Source: Shinella zoogloeoides | GTDB lineage: Bacteria; Pseudomonadota; Alphaproteobacteria; Rhizobiales; Rhizobiaceae | DNA length: 64,000 nt | Assembly (NCBI RefSeq): GCF_003574625.1 | Contig: NZ_QNUJ01000013.1 | Location: 123,565 to 187,564, forward strand | Direction: 5' to 3' | In this document: positions 56,202-64,000 of the stretch, piece after piece | How the letters are laid out: every line of letters begins with the position of its first letter | Position numbering within the stretch: position 1 is the stretch's first letter | Position numbers and translations under genes: made by a program | The notes under the pieces: model-generated | Told to the model about the DNA's origin: nothing | The model's input: only the letters and a program-made list of their open reading frames with translations | Databases searched by the model: none

Positions 56202-56834
56202 TTAGAACTTCACGCCCATACCGACGCGGATGCTGTGGTCTTCGAAGCCGGTCTTCTGAGCGGCGCCACGGAAATTCTTCTTGCCGTAGTCGGTGTAGCG
56301 GTATTCGACGCGAGCGGTAACGTTGTCGGTGACGAAAGCTTCCACACCTGCACCGGCCGTCAGGCCGAGCATGGTCGCGTCGTCCTTGCCGGCAGCGCTC
56401 TTAACCTCGAAGTTCGAGGCCGCAACACCAGCCGTGCCGTAAACCAGAACCGGGTTCAGATCGACGCCGACGCGGCCGCGAATCGAGCCGTTGGCGCCCT
56501 GCTTGGCCTTGAAGCCGTTGGCCGAGTTATCGACACCCGAATAATTCAGGTCGGCTTCGCCGCCATAGACCATCTGGCCGCTCTGCATGTTGTAACCGCC
56601 ATAGACGCCGCCGCCGAAGCCGTGCGCGCGGTTCTTGCCCTGGCCGTTGAACTTGCCGTTCTGCCAGGTGGCGGTGCCACCGAGATAGGCGCCCGACCAG
56701 TTCTTGACGACCGGCTCGGAATATTCGGCGGCCGGAGCCTGCGGAACTTCGTCGATGGCGTCGGCAGCGTGAGCGGCCTGGAAGGCGACCATCGAAACGG
56801 TCGAAGCGACGAGGGTAGCGATAAGTGTACGCAT
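56202..56834 (-). CDS. outer membrane beta-barrel protein (Omp25/RopB-like)
   Basis: A 210-residue eight-strand barrel protein. It has a signal peptide (MRTLIATLVASTVSMVAFQA, cleavage AHA-A), a short acidic/proline linker, then alternating strands such as WSGAYLGGTATWQNGKFN, GGVYGGYNMQSGQMVYGGEA and ARVEYRYTDYGKK, ending IRVGMGVKF with a terminal Phe. This fits the Brucella Omp25/Rhizobium RopB family. AAAGGAG precedes the ATG, and a strong hairpin lies in the leader. Biased codons suggest high expression. Confidence 0.93.
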   Translation of the reverse strand: MRTLIATLVASTVSMVAFQAAHAADAIDEVPQAPAAEYSEPVVKNWSGAYLGGTATWQNGKFNGQGKNRAHGFGGGVYGGYNMQSGQMVYGGEADLNYSGVDNSANGFKAKQGANGSIRGRVGVDLNPVLVYGTAGVAASNFEVKSAAGKDDATMLGLTAGAGVEAFVTDNVTARVEYRYTDYGKKNFRGAAQKTGFEDHSIRVGMGVKF

Positions 56835-56852
56835 GTTATTCTCCTTTACTAA

Positions 56853-56886
56853 ACGACGCCCTCTCTGGGAGGCTGACGGGCGTCGT
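56853..56886 (-). promoter_or_regulatory. hairpin in the 5' leader of the outer membrane protein mRNA
   Basis: ACGACGCCC (56853-56861) and GGGCGTCGT (56878-56886) pair perfectly, ending about 18 bases upstream of the start codon and close to the AAAGGAG site. It could stabilise the mRNA or control translation. The rest of the gap to 57168 is AT-rich non-coding DNA, unusual for this chromosome, and probably contains the omp promoter and the folM-like gene promoter. Confidence 0.55.
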
Positions 56887-57168
56887 CATTTCCAATTCAG
56901 TCCCGCCCGGTTGAGGTGAAATTGAATAAAGATTGAGGAAATGAAAGAGCCAAAATGTGAAATTATTATGGCGGACACGCGGCACAAATTGGATGTGACT
57001 TTTGAACAACAGGTAATTCATTAACCACGATTTCAATCATTGAAGAATACGGTAAAATATACTTAAAATTACTTTGAAGTCGCCTCTGCGGTTAATTTTT
57101 CCGCAACCAATTTTCCGGGGGAGTTTAAGCCTGCGCAGAGATGTCTATATCTTGGGCCGGTTAATCAA

Positions 57169-57957
57169 ATGAATCGGCAGGACGGACTTTTCTTGAAGCA
57201 GCCCTTGAAAACGGCCCTCGTGACGGGCGGCGCAAAGCGTATCGGCAAGGCCATCGTGGACGATCTCGCGGCCCATGGTTTTGCCGTCGCCATCCATGCA
57301 AACAGGTCCCTGGAGGACGCCGAGGACATGGTCCGCGGGCTCGCCGGACGGGGCGTCAGGGCGGTCGCGGTGCAATGCGATCTCGCGGTCGGCGCGGCGA
57401 CGGCGCGACTGATGGACCGCGTCAACGACGCTCTCGGCCCGATCGACCTTCTCGTCAACAATGCCTCGCTGTTCAAGCCCGACACCGTGGTGGCCTTCGA
57501 CGACGACTTGTGGGACCGGCATTTCGCCGTGCACGTTAAGGCGCCGTCGATCCTTGCGCGCGATTTCGCCCGGCAGCTTCCCGAGGGGCATGCGGGCTCG
57601 ATCGTCAACATCATCGACCAGCGCGTCTGGAATCCGACGCCGCGTTACTATTCCTATACGCTCTCCAAGTCCGCTCTCTGGATGGCGACACGGACCATGG
57701 CGCAGAGCTTTGCGCCGCGGGTGCGGGTTAATGCCATCGGCCCCGGCCCCTCCCTGCCGAACGAGCGCCAGGACGATGCCGCCTTTCAGGCGCAGGTGGA
57801 GGGATTGATCCTCCGCCGCGGCCCCTCGCTGGAGGAATTCGGCCGCACAGTTCGCTTTTTGTTCGACACGCCGTCCATTACGGGGCAAATGATAGCGCTC
57901 GACGGCGGGCAGCATCTCGCCTGGGAAACACCCGATGTCGGGGGAATAGCGGAATGA
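57169..57957 (+). CDS. SDR family oxidoreductase, pteridine-reductase (FolM-like)
   Basis: A 262-residue short-chain dehydrogenase. The cofactor loop is [15 protein letters not shown]: Arg in TGxxxRxG is the mark of pteridine reductases (dihydrofolate/dihydromonapterin reductase FolM type) rather than TGxxxGxG. NNAS follows at 96, and the catalytic pair is in [16 protein letters not shown] and a reduced pterin are the likely substrates. No clear ribosome site precedes ATG 57169; an internal TTG at 57193 is an alternative. Its stop overlaps the uvrC start (ATGA). Confidence 0.82.
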   Translation: MNRQDGLFLKQPLKTALVTGGAKRIGKAIVDDLAAHGFAVAIHANRSLEDAEDMVRGLAGRGVRAVAVQCDLAVGAATARLMDRVNDALGPIDLLVNNASLFKPDTVVAFDDDLWDRHFAVHVKAPSILARDFARQLPEGHAGSIVNIIDQRVWNPTPRYYSYTLSKSALWMATRTMAQSFAPRVRVNAIGPGPSLPNERQDDAAFQAQVEGLILRRGPSLEEFGRTVRFLFDTPSITGQMIALDGGQHLAWETPDVGGIAE

Positions 57958-60002
57958 ACGGCCGGAAGGTGGAGGATGGCGGCATCCTCTATGACGAAAA
58001 CGAGACCGACGAGGAAGACGAGCTTCAGGAAAGCCCGCCCGAAGGCAGCGCCGCGCCCGCCATCGCCACCCCGGGCATAGACTGGAACGAGGGCGGCGAC
58101 GTGCCGGAGGGCCTCATCGGCGCCGAGTTGATCCAGGCCTTCGTCAAGCGCCTGCCGAACAGCCCCGGCGTCTACCGCATGTTCAATGCGGACGGCGACG
58201 TGCTTTATGTCGGCAAGGCGCGCAGCCTGAAGAAGCGCGTCACCAACTACGCGCAGGGCCGCGGCCATTCCAACCGCATCACGCAGATGATTCGCCTGAC
58301 GGCGAACATGGAATTCGTCACCACGCGCACCGAGACCGAGGCGCTGCTGCTGGAGGCGAACCTCATCAAGCGGCTGCGCCCGCGCTTCAACGTGCTGCTG
58401 CGCGACGACAAGTCCTTCCCCTATATCCTCGTGACGGGCGACAGCCGCGCGCCGGCGATCTTCAAGCATCGCGGCGCGCGCAGCCGCAAGGGCGATTATT
58501 TCGGCCCCTTCGCCTCGGCGGGCGCGGTGGGGCGCACCATCAACTCGCTGCAGCGTGCCTTCCTGCTGCGCACCTGCACCGACAGCGTCTTCGAGACGCG
58601 CACGCGGCCGTGCCTGCTCTACCAGATCAAGCGCTGTTCCGGCCCCTGCACCCATGAGATCAGCGACCGGGACTATGCCGAACTGGTGCAGGAGGCCGAG
58701 GACTTCCTTTCCGGCAAGAGCCAGAAGGTAAAGACCCACATGGCCGAGGCCATGAACGCCGCGGCCGAGGACCTCGATTTCGAGCGCGCCGCCGTCTATC
58801 GCGACCGGCTGGCGGCGCTTTCCCACGTCCAGAGCCATCAGGGCATCAACCCGGCCGGCGTGGAGGAGGCGGACGTCTTCGCCATCCATCACGAAGGCGG
58901 CGTCTCCTGCATCCAGGTCTTCTTCTTCCGCACCGGGCAGAACTGGGGCAACCGCGCCTATTTCCCCAAGGCCGATCCGCAGCTTACCGGGGCGGAGGTG
59001 CTGAACGCCTTCCTCGCCCAGTTCTACGACGACAAGCCCTGTCCGCGGCAAATCCTGCTCTCCGAACCGGTCGAGGAGATCGACCTCCTCTCGCAGGCGC
59101 TTTCCGAGCGCTCGGGGCACAAGGTCGCAATCTCCGTGCCGCAGCGCGGCGAGAAGAAGGACCTCGTCGACCATGTGGTGGCCAATGCCCGCGAGGCGCA
59201 TGGCCGCAAGCTGGCAGAGACTGCCTCGCAGTCGCGTCTGCTCGAAGGCTTCGCCGCGACCTTCAAGCTGCCCTATGTGCCGCGCCGCATCGAAATCTAT
59301 GACAACTCGCATATCATGGGCACCAATGCCGTGGGTGGCATGGTGGTGGCGGGGCCGGAAGGCTTCGTGAAGGGCCAGTACCGCAAGTTCAACATCAAAT
59401 CGACCGACATCACGCCCGGCGACGACTTCGGCATGATGAAGGAAGTGATGACCCGGCGCTTCTCCCGTCTCATCAAGGAAGAGGGCCTGCCGGACCGCAA
59501 CGCCGACCAGAGCGCGGATGCGGCGGACCTGCCCTTCCCCGCCTGGCCCGACGTCATCCTCATCGACGGCGGCCAAGGCCAGATGACCGCGGTACGCGCC
59601 ATCCTTGAAGAACTCGGCATCACGGATCAGGTGATCGCCATCGGCGTCGCCAAGGGCGCGGACCGCGAGGCGGGGCGCGAGCGCTTCTTCATGAAGGGCA
59701 TTCCCGACTTCTCGCTGCCGCCGCGCGATCCGGTGCTCTATTTCGTGCAGCGCCTGCGCGACGAGGCGCACCGCTTCGCCATCGGCTCGCACCGGGCGCG
59801 GCGCAAGAAGGAGATGGTCAAGAACCCGCTCGACGAGATCGCCGGCATCGGCCCGACGAGGAAGCGCGCCCTGCTCCAGCATTTCGGCACCGCCAAGGCC
59901 GTCTCCCGTGCCGCGATGGCGGACCTGATGGCGGTCGGCGGCATTTCGGAAAGCGTCGCCCGCCTCGTCTACAATCATTTCCACGACGACGCGGCCGGCT
60001 GA
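57954..60002 (+). CDS. uvrC: excinuclease ABC subunit C
   Basis: A 682-residue nucleotide-excision repair nuclease. After a 60-residue acidic extension ([18 protein letters not shown]) comes the GIY-YIG domain ([20 protein letters not shown]), a Cys-rich [20 protein letters not shown] segment, the UvrB-binding UVR motif ([20 protein letters not shown]), the RNase H-like nuclease ([20 protein letters not shown]) and C-terminal helix-hairpin-helix ([17 protein letters not shown]). The N-terminal extension is usual in rhizobia. It is translationally coupled to the SDR gene. Confidence 0.97.
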   Translation: MNGRKVEDGGILYDENETDEEDELQESPPEGSAAPAIATPGIDWNEGGDVPEGLIGAELIQAFVKRLPNSPGVYRMFNADGDVLYVGKARSLKKRVTNYAQGRGHSNRITQMIRLTANMEFVTTRTETEALLLEANLIKRLRPRFNVLLRDDKSFPYILVTGDSRAPAIFKHRGARSRKGDYFGPFASAGAVGRTINSLQRAFLLRTCTDSVFETRTRPCLLYQIKRCSGPCTHEISDRDYAELVQEAEDFLSGKSQKVKTHMAEAMNAAAEDLDFERAAVYRDRLAALSHVQSHQGINPAGVEEADVFAIHHEGGVSCIQVFFFRTGQNWGNRAYFPKADPQLTGAEVLNAFLAQFYDDKPCPRQILLSEPVEEIDLLSQALSERSGHKVAISVPQRGEKKDLVDHVVANAREAHGRKLAETASQSRLLEGFAATFKLPYVPRRIEIYDNSHIMGTNAVGGMVVAGPEGFVKGQYRKFNIKSTDITPGDDFGMMKEVMTRRFSRLIKEEGLPDRNADQSADAADLPFPAWPDVILIDGGQGQMTAVRAILEELGITDQVIAIGVAKGADREAGRERFFMKGIPDFSLPPRDPVLYFVQRLRDEAHRFAIGSHRARRKKEMVKNPLDEIAGIGPTRKRALLQHFGTAKAVSRAAMADLMAVGGISESVARLVYNHFHDDAAG

Positions 60003-60146
60003 CGGCCGGCGTGCAGCTTCCCCATGCCGACGAAAATGGCGGGCCGATCCGGAGAAAAGTGGAGTTTTCTTCACCGGAAACCGGGCCGCAGGGAGCGGCA
60101 TTGCGCCGCCCTCCGCAAATTCGCCAAGAATTGCCGGAAACAAAGG

Positions 60147-60176
60147 TTGACGTTGCTGTCACAAAGACCTCATCTA
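60147..60176 (+). promoter_or_regulatory. possible promoter of pgsA-moaD-moaE
   Basis: TTGACG at 60147-60152 is followed 17-18 bp later by TCATCT/CATCTA, about 30 bp upstream of pgsA. The -35 fits well; the -10 is weak. Confidence 0.4.
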
Positions 60177-60204
60177 GCCGTAAACTGACGAGACCGAAGA
60201 ATCC

Positions 60205-60789
60205 ATGGCTTCCCGCGCATATAGCATCCCGAACCTCCTCACCTACGGCCGCATCCTGGCCGTTCCGCTGATCGTCCTCTGCTTCTTCATCGAAGGGCGG
60301 CTGGAGTCGTCGGACTTTGCGCGCTGGACGGCCTTCTGGCTGTTCGTCGCGGCGTCCATCACCGACTATCTCGACGGCTATCTCGCCCGCATCTGGAACC
60401 AGACGTCCAATATCGGCCGCATGCTGGACCCGATCGCCGACAAGCTGCTCGTCGCCTCGGTGCTGCTGCTGATGGCCGCGGACGGAACCATCGCCGGCTG
60501 GACGATCTGGGCGGCGATCATCATCCTGTGCCGCGAGATTCTCGTTTCGGGCCTGCGCGAATATCTCGCCGACCTCAAGGTGAGCGTTCCCGTGACGCGC
60601 ATCGCCAAGTGGAAGACGACGATCCAGATGCTCGCCATCGGCTTCCTGCTGGCCGGCCCCGCCGGCGACAAGGTGCTGCCCTATACGACCGAGATCGGCA
60701 TCGTGCTGCTCTGGGTCGCCGCCGCCATCACCATGTATACGGGCTACGACTATTTCCGCGCCGGCCTGAAGCATATCGTGGACGAGTGA
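60205..60789 (+). CDS. pgsA: CDP-diacylglycerol--glycerol-3-phosphate 3-phosphatidyltransferase
   Basis: A 194-residue inner-membrane enzyme, the first committed step to phosphatidylglycerol and cardiolipin. The CDP-alcohol phosphotransferase motif D-x2-D-G-x2-A-R-x8-G-x3-D-x3-D is complete: DYLDGYLARIWNQTSNIGRM then LDPIADK. Four to five helices surround it. The ATG at 60205 gives MASRAYSIPNLLTYGRI, the usual start. moaD begins two bases after its stop. Confidence 0.97.
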   Translation: MASRAYSIPNLLTYGRILAVPLIVLCFFIEGRLESSDFARWTAFWLFVAASITDYLDGYLARIWNQTSNIGRMLDPIADKLLVASVLLLMAADGTIAGWTIWAAIIILCREILVSGLREYLADLKVSVPVTRIAKWKTTIQMLAIGFLLAGPAGDKVLPYTTEIGIVLLWVAAAITMYTGYDYFRAGLKHIVDE

Positions 60790-60790
60790 G

Positions 60791-61045
60791 ATGACGCGGC
60801 TCGTCTACTTCGCCTGGGTGCGCGAACGGATCGGCAAGGGCGAGGAAGACATCGACCTGCCGGCCTCCGTGACCACCGGCGGCGAACTCCTGCGCTATCT
60901 CAAGACGCTCGGCGAGGACTATGCCCATGCGCTGGAGCACGACAAGGTCATCCGCATCGCGATCAACCAGGAACATGTCGAGCACGACGAGCCGATTGCC
61001 GGCGCCCGGGAGATCGCCCTCTTCCCGCCGATGACGGGAGGCTGA
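60791..61045 (+). CDS. moaD: molybdopterin synthase small subunit (sulfur carrier)
   Basis: An 84-residue ubiquitin-like protein ending FPPMTGG, whose C-terminal Gly-Gly is activated and thiocarboxylated by MoeB. It carries sulfur to precursor Z within the MoaD-MoaE complex. Core strands are RLVYFAWVRERIGKGEEDI and IRIAINQEHVEHDEPIA. It overlaps a GAGTGAG start region right after pgsA and is followed three bases later by moaE, so the three genes form one unit. Confidence 0.95.
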   Translation: MTRLVYFAWVRERIGKGEEDIDLPASVTTGGELLRYLKTLGEDYAHALEHDKVIRIAINQEHVEHDEPIAGAREIALFPPMTGG

Positions 61046-61048
61046 GCC

Positions 61049-61522
61049 GTGACCGGCCGCGCCCCGGCACCGGTCACCGTGCGTGTCCAGACGGACGATT
61101 TCGACATTGCGGCCGAGACGGCACGGCTAACGGATGGACAGGCAGCAGCGGGCGCCATCGTGACCTTCACGGGCCTCTGCCGTGACGAGGGCGGACGGCT
61201 TTCCGCGCTGGAACTGGAGCATTATCCGGGCATGGCGGAAGCCGAGATCGGCCGCATCTGCCATGAGGCCGTCGAACGCTTCTCCCTCCTCGGCATCGCC
61301 GCCATCCACCGCGTCGGCAGGATCGCGCCCGGCGAAAACATCGTCCTCGTCATCGCCGCCGCACCGCACCGCCACGCCGCCTTCGACGGCGCCTCCTTCG
61401 TCATGGATTACCTGAAGACTTCCGCGCCCTTCTGGAAGAAGGAGCACTTTTCCGACGGAAGCGAAGGCGGCTGGGTCGATGCCAAGGAGAGCGACGACCG
61501 GGCGCGGGGGAAGTGGTCCTAG
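61049..61522 (+). CDS. moaE: molybdopterin synthase catalytic subunit
   Basis: A 157-residue MoaE. Family parts are GAIVTFTGLCRDEGGRLSAL, ELEHYPGMAEAEIGRICHEA, IHRVGRIAPGENIVLVIAAA and the catalytic/MoaD-binding KTSAPFWKKEHFSDGSEGGW. With MoaD it converts cyclic pyranopterin to molybdopterin. The start codon is GTG (annotated as Met) directly after moaD. It supplies cofactor for enzymes like the oxidoreductase at 51.7-53.8 kb. Confidence 0.95.
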   Translation: MTGRAPAPVTVRVQTDDFDIAAETARLTDGQAAAGAIVTFTGLCRDEGGRLSALELEHYPGMAEAEIGRICHEAVERFSLLGIAAIHRVGRIAPGENIVLVIAAAPHRHAAFDGASFVMDYLKTSAPFWKKEHFSDGSEGGWVDAKESDDRARGKWS

Positions 61523-61547
61523 CGGGACGGTTGCCGTCGTGACGGCG

Positions 61548-61690
61548 GATGAGTCCTCGGACCAAACCCGAGGACGACGCAAGAAGAAAGACCCTACAAT
61601 CGAGGCTCTTCACTCTTGCTGCACCGTTCGATGGTCGGGCGCCTTTCCTCCCCCTCCGTCATTCTTGGGCTCGACCCGAGGATCCCCACC
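61548..61690. repeat. pair of inverted rhizobial palindromic repeats (CCTCGGG-type)
   Basis: Two copies of a CGTCxTxCTCGGGCTxGACCCG-like repeat face each other. One on minus is at 61548-61580 (plus strand reads GTCCTCGGACCAAACCCGAG); one on plus is at 61657-61690 (ATTCTTGGGCTCGACCCGAG). Each is a small palindrome. Another pair is at 63776-63853. The 182-bp gap between moaE and the permease gene holds nothing else that I can see. Confidence 0.75.
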
Positions 61691-61704
61691 CCGCGGCACG
61701 CCCG

Positions 61705-62601
61705 CTACGGCACCAGCCGCTCCCGCCGGAAGATCACCAGCAGCAGCACCAGCCCGGAAAAGATCACCAGGTCCCGCCAGAGGAATGCGCCATAGGCGCT
61801 CCAGACGGTTTCGGCCAGGCCCATCGCGGCCCCGCCGAGCGCGGAGCGGAGCGGCGCCCCTGCCCCGCCGATGGCGGCGATGAAGAGCACCTTGACACCG
61901 AAGACCATGGCGGCGCCGAAATCCATGTTGCCATAGTAGGAGACGGCGAGAATGCCGGTGATGCTGGCGATCAGCGCCGCCGCGGCATAGGCCGTCAGGA
62001 ATATCGCGCCCGCATCGACGCCGCAGAGCGCCGCCGCCGCGCGGTCCTGCGACACCGCTCGCCAGCGCCGGCCCCAGGCCGAGCGGACGAGGAAGGTGTG
62101 GCCGATGGCGACGATGGCCACCATGGTGGCCGTGTTGACGAGCTGCAGGACGGTCAGCACCACGGGAAAGCCGGGATTGTCCCAGAAGACGACACGTGTG
62201 CCGAGCAGCGGCGGCAGCCAGAGGCTTTTCGTATCGGAGGCGAGCCGCGCGGTCTCCATCAGCACCAGCACGATGCCGAGCGCGGCGACCACGACCGTAT
62301 TGTCCGAGGAAAAGGCGAGCGGCCGCATGACATGGCGCCCGATGAGAAGGCCCGCGCCGACGCCGTAGAGCAGCGCCGCGGCCGCACCGAAGGCGAGCGC
62401 GGCCGGCAGGACCAGCCAGAGCCGCGTCCAGCCGACGCTGGCGAAAAGCACGAACATCTGCGCCGCGAAGGCGAAGAGCGCACCATAGGCCACATCTGCC
62501 CGGCGCGTGACCGCGAAGGCAATGGAATAGCCGAAGGCGAGCGCCGCATAGAGCGCGGCCACGGGCGCGGCATTGGCGATCTGCTGGAGAAAGTAGGCCA
62601 T
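61705..62601 (-). CDS. branched-chain amino acid ABC transporter permease (LivH type), orphan
   Basis: A 298-residue inner-membrane permease with about eight to nine helices and the BPD_transp_2 fold. Typical segments are YAALAFGYSIAFAVTRRADV at the start and FGVKVLFIAAIGGAGAPLRS near the C-terminus, the LivH signature. No ATPase, second permease or binding protein is encoded nearby, so partners must be elsewhere or it is no longer a transporter of the standard kind. GGGAG precedes the ATG at 62601. It shares a perfect palindromic operator with a divergent CGNR gene. Confidence 0.85.
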   Translation of the reverse strand: MAYFLQQIANAAPVAALYAALAFGYSIAFAVTRRADVAYGALFAFAAQMFVLFASVGWTRLWLVLPAALAFGAAAALLYGVGAGLLIGRHVMRPLAFSSDNTVVVAALGIVLVLMETARLASDTKSLWLPPLLGTRVVFWDNPGFPVVLTVLQLVNTATMVAIVAIGHTFLVRSAWGRRWRAVSQDRAAAALCGVDAGAIFLTAYAAAALIASITGILAVSYYGNMDFGAAMVFGVKVLFIAAIGGAGAPLRSALGGAAMGLAETVWSAYGAFLWRDLVIFSGLVLLLVIFRRERLVP

Positions 62602-62628
62602 GGCGGCTCCCGCAATTTTTCAGAATTA

Positions 62629-62656
62629 TAACTGGTAAAATTGCGTTTACCAGTTA
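62629..62656. promoter_or_regulatory. perfect 11-bp inverted repeat operator between permease and CGNR genes
   Basis: TAACTGGTAAA (62629-62639) and TTTACCAGTTA (62646-62656) are exact complements separated by six bases. The dyad lies between two divergent genes, 27 bp from the permease ATG and 9 bp from the CGNR-protein ATG, and covers the likely promoters. It is the best operator candidate in the window. Confidence 0.85.
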
Positions 62657-62665
62657 GAATATCGC

Positions 62666-63220
62666 ATGACCTTTTCCTGGACCCCGCATCGCTTTTCCGG
62701 TGGCGTGCTTGCGCTCGATGTCGCCAATTCCGTCGTGCTGCGCGCCGATCCCGCACGCCGGATCGACCGTTTCGCCGATCCGGCGGTGATGGATGCCTTT
62801 GCCGCCGGCGCGAACCGGCACGGGGCGGAGCGCGCCCTCCTCGGCCCGCTGGAGCCCGTTGCCCCGGAGGCGCGCGCGGGGCTGGTCAGGCTTCGCGAGG
62901 CGATAGACCGGCATTTTCGCGCCGAGGTGGCGACCGGCACAAGGCCGGCGCTGCTCGCCGATCTGCTGGAGGCGGCGGCCGCGACGCTGCGCCTTTCGGG
63001 CGAAAGGCCGCAGGCGCTCGATACCGCGACGGCGCGCTCGGCCCTGCTGCTGATCGCCCGGCCGGAGCCGGAGCGGCTGAAGATCTGCCCGAACTGCGGG
63101 TGGCTCTTCCTCGACCGCAGCCGCAACCGCTCGCGCGCGTGGTGTGACATGGCGGTCTGCGGCAACCGCGCGAAGGCGAGCCGGCATTACCGCCGCAATC
63201 GCGAGGAGGTGCGACCATGA
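62666..63220 (+). CDS. CGNR zinc-finger (ABATE domain) protein, putative regulator
   Basis: A 184-residue protein with an N-terminal ABATE-like domain (GGVLALDVANSVVLRADPA) and a C-terminal CGNR zinc finger: Cys141, Cys144, Cys160 and Cys165 in CPNCGWLFLDRSRNRSRAWC followed by DMAVCGNRAKASRHYRR. The family is thought to bind DNA as a stress-related regulator. Only 9 bp separate the ATG from the palindrome and no ribosome site is seen, so translation may be leaderless. Likely it binds this operator and controls itself and the permease. The stop overlaps the next start (ATGA). Confidence 0.88.
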   Translation: MTFSWTPHRFSGGVLALDVANSVVLRADPARRIDRFADPAVMDAFAAGANRHGAERALLGPLEPVAPEARAGLVRLREAIDRHFRAEVATGTRPALLADLLEAAAATLRLSGERPQALDTATARSALLLIARPEPERLKICPNCGWLFLDRSRNRSRAWCDMAVCGNRAKASRHYRRNREEVRP

Positions 63221-63720
63221 GGAAATATCTGGCGATCCTGCTGCCGCTTGCCCTTGCGCTCGCCGCCTGCCAGCGCGAGACGGGCAGCGATCCCTTGAAG
63301 CTGACGGGCAAGATGTTCGTCTTCAACTACCGCCTCGCCTATGCGACCTATCTCGTCACGCTGGAGCAGATGACGCCCCTGCCCGACGGCACCGTCGTCA
63401 AGGCGGAATTCGAGAACCCGGCGGGCGGCGCGCCGCTGACGCTGGAGCGCAGGATCTTTCCCAACCTGCCGAAGGTAGTGCTGGAAAGCCCGGACGTGAC
63501 CTGCGTGAAGAAGGCGCGGCCCTACAAGGTGACGATCGCGGTGGTGGGGCCGGACGGCGGCACGCTGCAATCGATCGAGACGCAGGTGACGTCGAGCGCC
63601 GACCAGAGCATCCTGCCGGCAAAGGCCCTTGTCGTCGGCCCCGGCTACGACAAGAATCCCGAGGTCTTCAAGGACGGCAAGGCGCCCGCGCATTTCGAAA
63701 TGGCGAAGTGCTCCAAGTAA
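63217..63720 (+). CDS. putative lipoprotein of unknown function
   Basis: A 167-residue lipoprotein with signal peptide and lipobox LAAC (Cys18 in MRKYLAILLPLALALAAC). The mature part has beta-rich segments (KMFVFNYRLAYATYLVTLEQ, KVVLESPDVTCVKKARPYKV) and two further Cys (one in DVTC, one in AKCSK near the end) that could form a disulfide. No domain is recognised. It overlaps the CGNR gene by four bases, so it is in the same operon. Function unknown. Confidence 0.85.
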   Translation: MRKYLAILLPLALALAACQRETGSDPLKLTGKMFVFNYRLAYATYLVTLEQMTPLPDGTVVKAEFENPAGGAPLTLERRIFPNLPKVVLESPDVTCVKKARPYKVTIAVVGPDGGTLQSIETQVTSSADQSILPAKALVVGPGYDKNPEVFKDGKAPAHFEMAKCSK

Positions 63721-63775
63721 AGCGGTCCTTCGGCCACGGCTCCATAGAGCCGATAGAATCCCGAAACCTCTCCTC

Positions 63776-63853
63776 CGTAATGCTCGGGCTTGACCCGAGC
63801 ATCCATCCACCGGGTGCAGCATGGCCCCTCGGCTCAAGGCCGAGGGTGACGCC
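63776..63853. repeat. second pair of inverted rhizobial palindromic repeats
   Basis: A copy on plus (63776-63808: ATGCTCGGGCTTGACCCGAG) and one on minus (63824-63853, plus strand CCTCGGCTCAAGGCCGAGG) face each other with 15 bp between, like the pair at 61548-61690. They sit between the lipoprotein gene and the transposase fragment. Confidence 0.75.
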
Positions 63854-63894
63854 CGTGGGCGGGACGGCGTTCTAGACAAACAAAAGCAACGGTG

Positions 63895-64000
63895 TTAGGC
63901 GTCAAGCGCCGTTGCTCTATGCTCTCGCATTCTGGCGTTGAGAATGACGATCATCTTGCGCATGACGGCGACGATTGCGACCTTTCCCGGCTTGCCCTTT
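63895..64000 (-). mobile_element. C-terminal end of an IS110-family transposase (cut by window edge)
   Basis: The minus strand reads an open frame to a TAA at 63895-63897. The last residues are KGKPGKVAIVAVMRKMIVIL followed by NARMREHRATALDA. The G-K-P-x-K-V-A-x-V-A-x-M-R-K segment is the typical end of IS110/IS1111 (Transposase_20) transposases. The rest of the element lies outside the window, so whether it is intact is unknown. Confidence 0.8.

Overview
The window is a stretch of chromosome from an alphaproteobacterium of the family Rhizobiaceae (Sinorhizobium/Ensifer, Agrobacterium, Rhizobium or Shinella-like). The evidence is the high GC content, the typical rhizobial gene neighbourhoods (rplM-rpsI-speB-argC, ihfA-fabH-plsX, glyA-nrdR-ribD-ribE-ribH-nusB, uvrC-pgsA-moaD-moaE, the ldtR/L,D-transpeptidase pair) and rhizobial palindromic repeats. 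The genus cannot be fixed from the sequence alone. Most of the window is conserved core genome. There is no prophage, CRISPR array or large island. The only visible mobile DNA is the tail of an IS110-type transposase at the right edge.

Region by region. 1-7.4 kb: the start of clpP, a secreted gamma-glutamyltransferase, a cupin protein, O-acetylhomoserine sulfhydrylase followed by two tandem CoA-binding paralogues, an EamA transporter, an enoyl-CoA hydratase and a thioesterase. 7.4-13.1 kb: ribosomal proteins L13/S9, agmatinase, argC coupled to an APH(6)-like kinase gene, heme A synthase and a DUF2842 protein. 13.2-21.6 kb: a polysaccharide cluster with a GNAT/CelD-type protein, a Wzz/ExoP-like chain-length protein with a degenerate kinase domain, a Wza-like export lipoprotein, a GT4 glycosyltransferase, a polyprenyl-phosphate sugar transferase and an O-antigen ligase/polymerase-like protein. 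No flippase is present. 21.6-27.4 kb: a GlsB/YeaQ membrane protein, tRNA-Pro(GGG), a probable structured small RNA, then a leftward run merR-like / ihfA / fabH / plsX / DUF177 / cytochrome bc1 chaperone, with bamE divergent. 27.4-37.0 kb: a proton-pumping pyrophosphatase, an MFS transporter, and the riboflavin-nusB-glyA-nrdR operon interrupted by a diguanylate cyclase. 37-44.2 kb: Tat-exported L,D-transpeptidase, its LdtR-type regulator, hemB, small membrane proteins, arginyl-tRNA-protein transferase (bpt) and a DMT transporter.

44.2-56.8 kb: an AbrB-Doc toxin-antitoxin pair with a palindromic operator, parC, a secreted uncharacterised protein, a DUF1236 protein, aspS, nudK, a molybdopterin oxidoreductase, rlmJ, a lipoprotein RNase T2, a glutathione S-transferase and an Omp25/RopB-like beta-barrel protein. 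57-64 kb: a pteridine-reductase-like SDR coupled to uvrC, then pgsA-moaD-moaE, an orphan LivH-type permease facing a CGNR zinc-finger protein across a perfect 11-bp inverted repeat, a lipoprotein, palindromic repeats, and the IS110 transposase fragment.

The parts least explained by standard annotation are the structured RNA near 22.3 kb, the CGNR/permease operator, the pseudokinase Wzz protein in the polysaccharide cluster, and the AbrB-Doc pair. I found no large, obviously new system.
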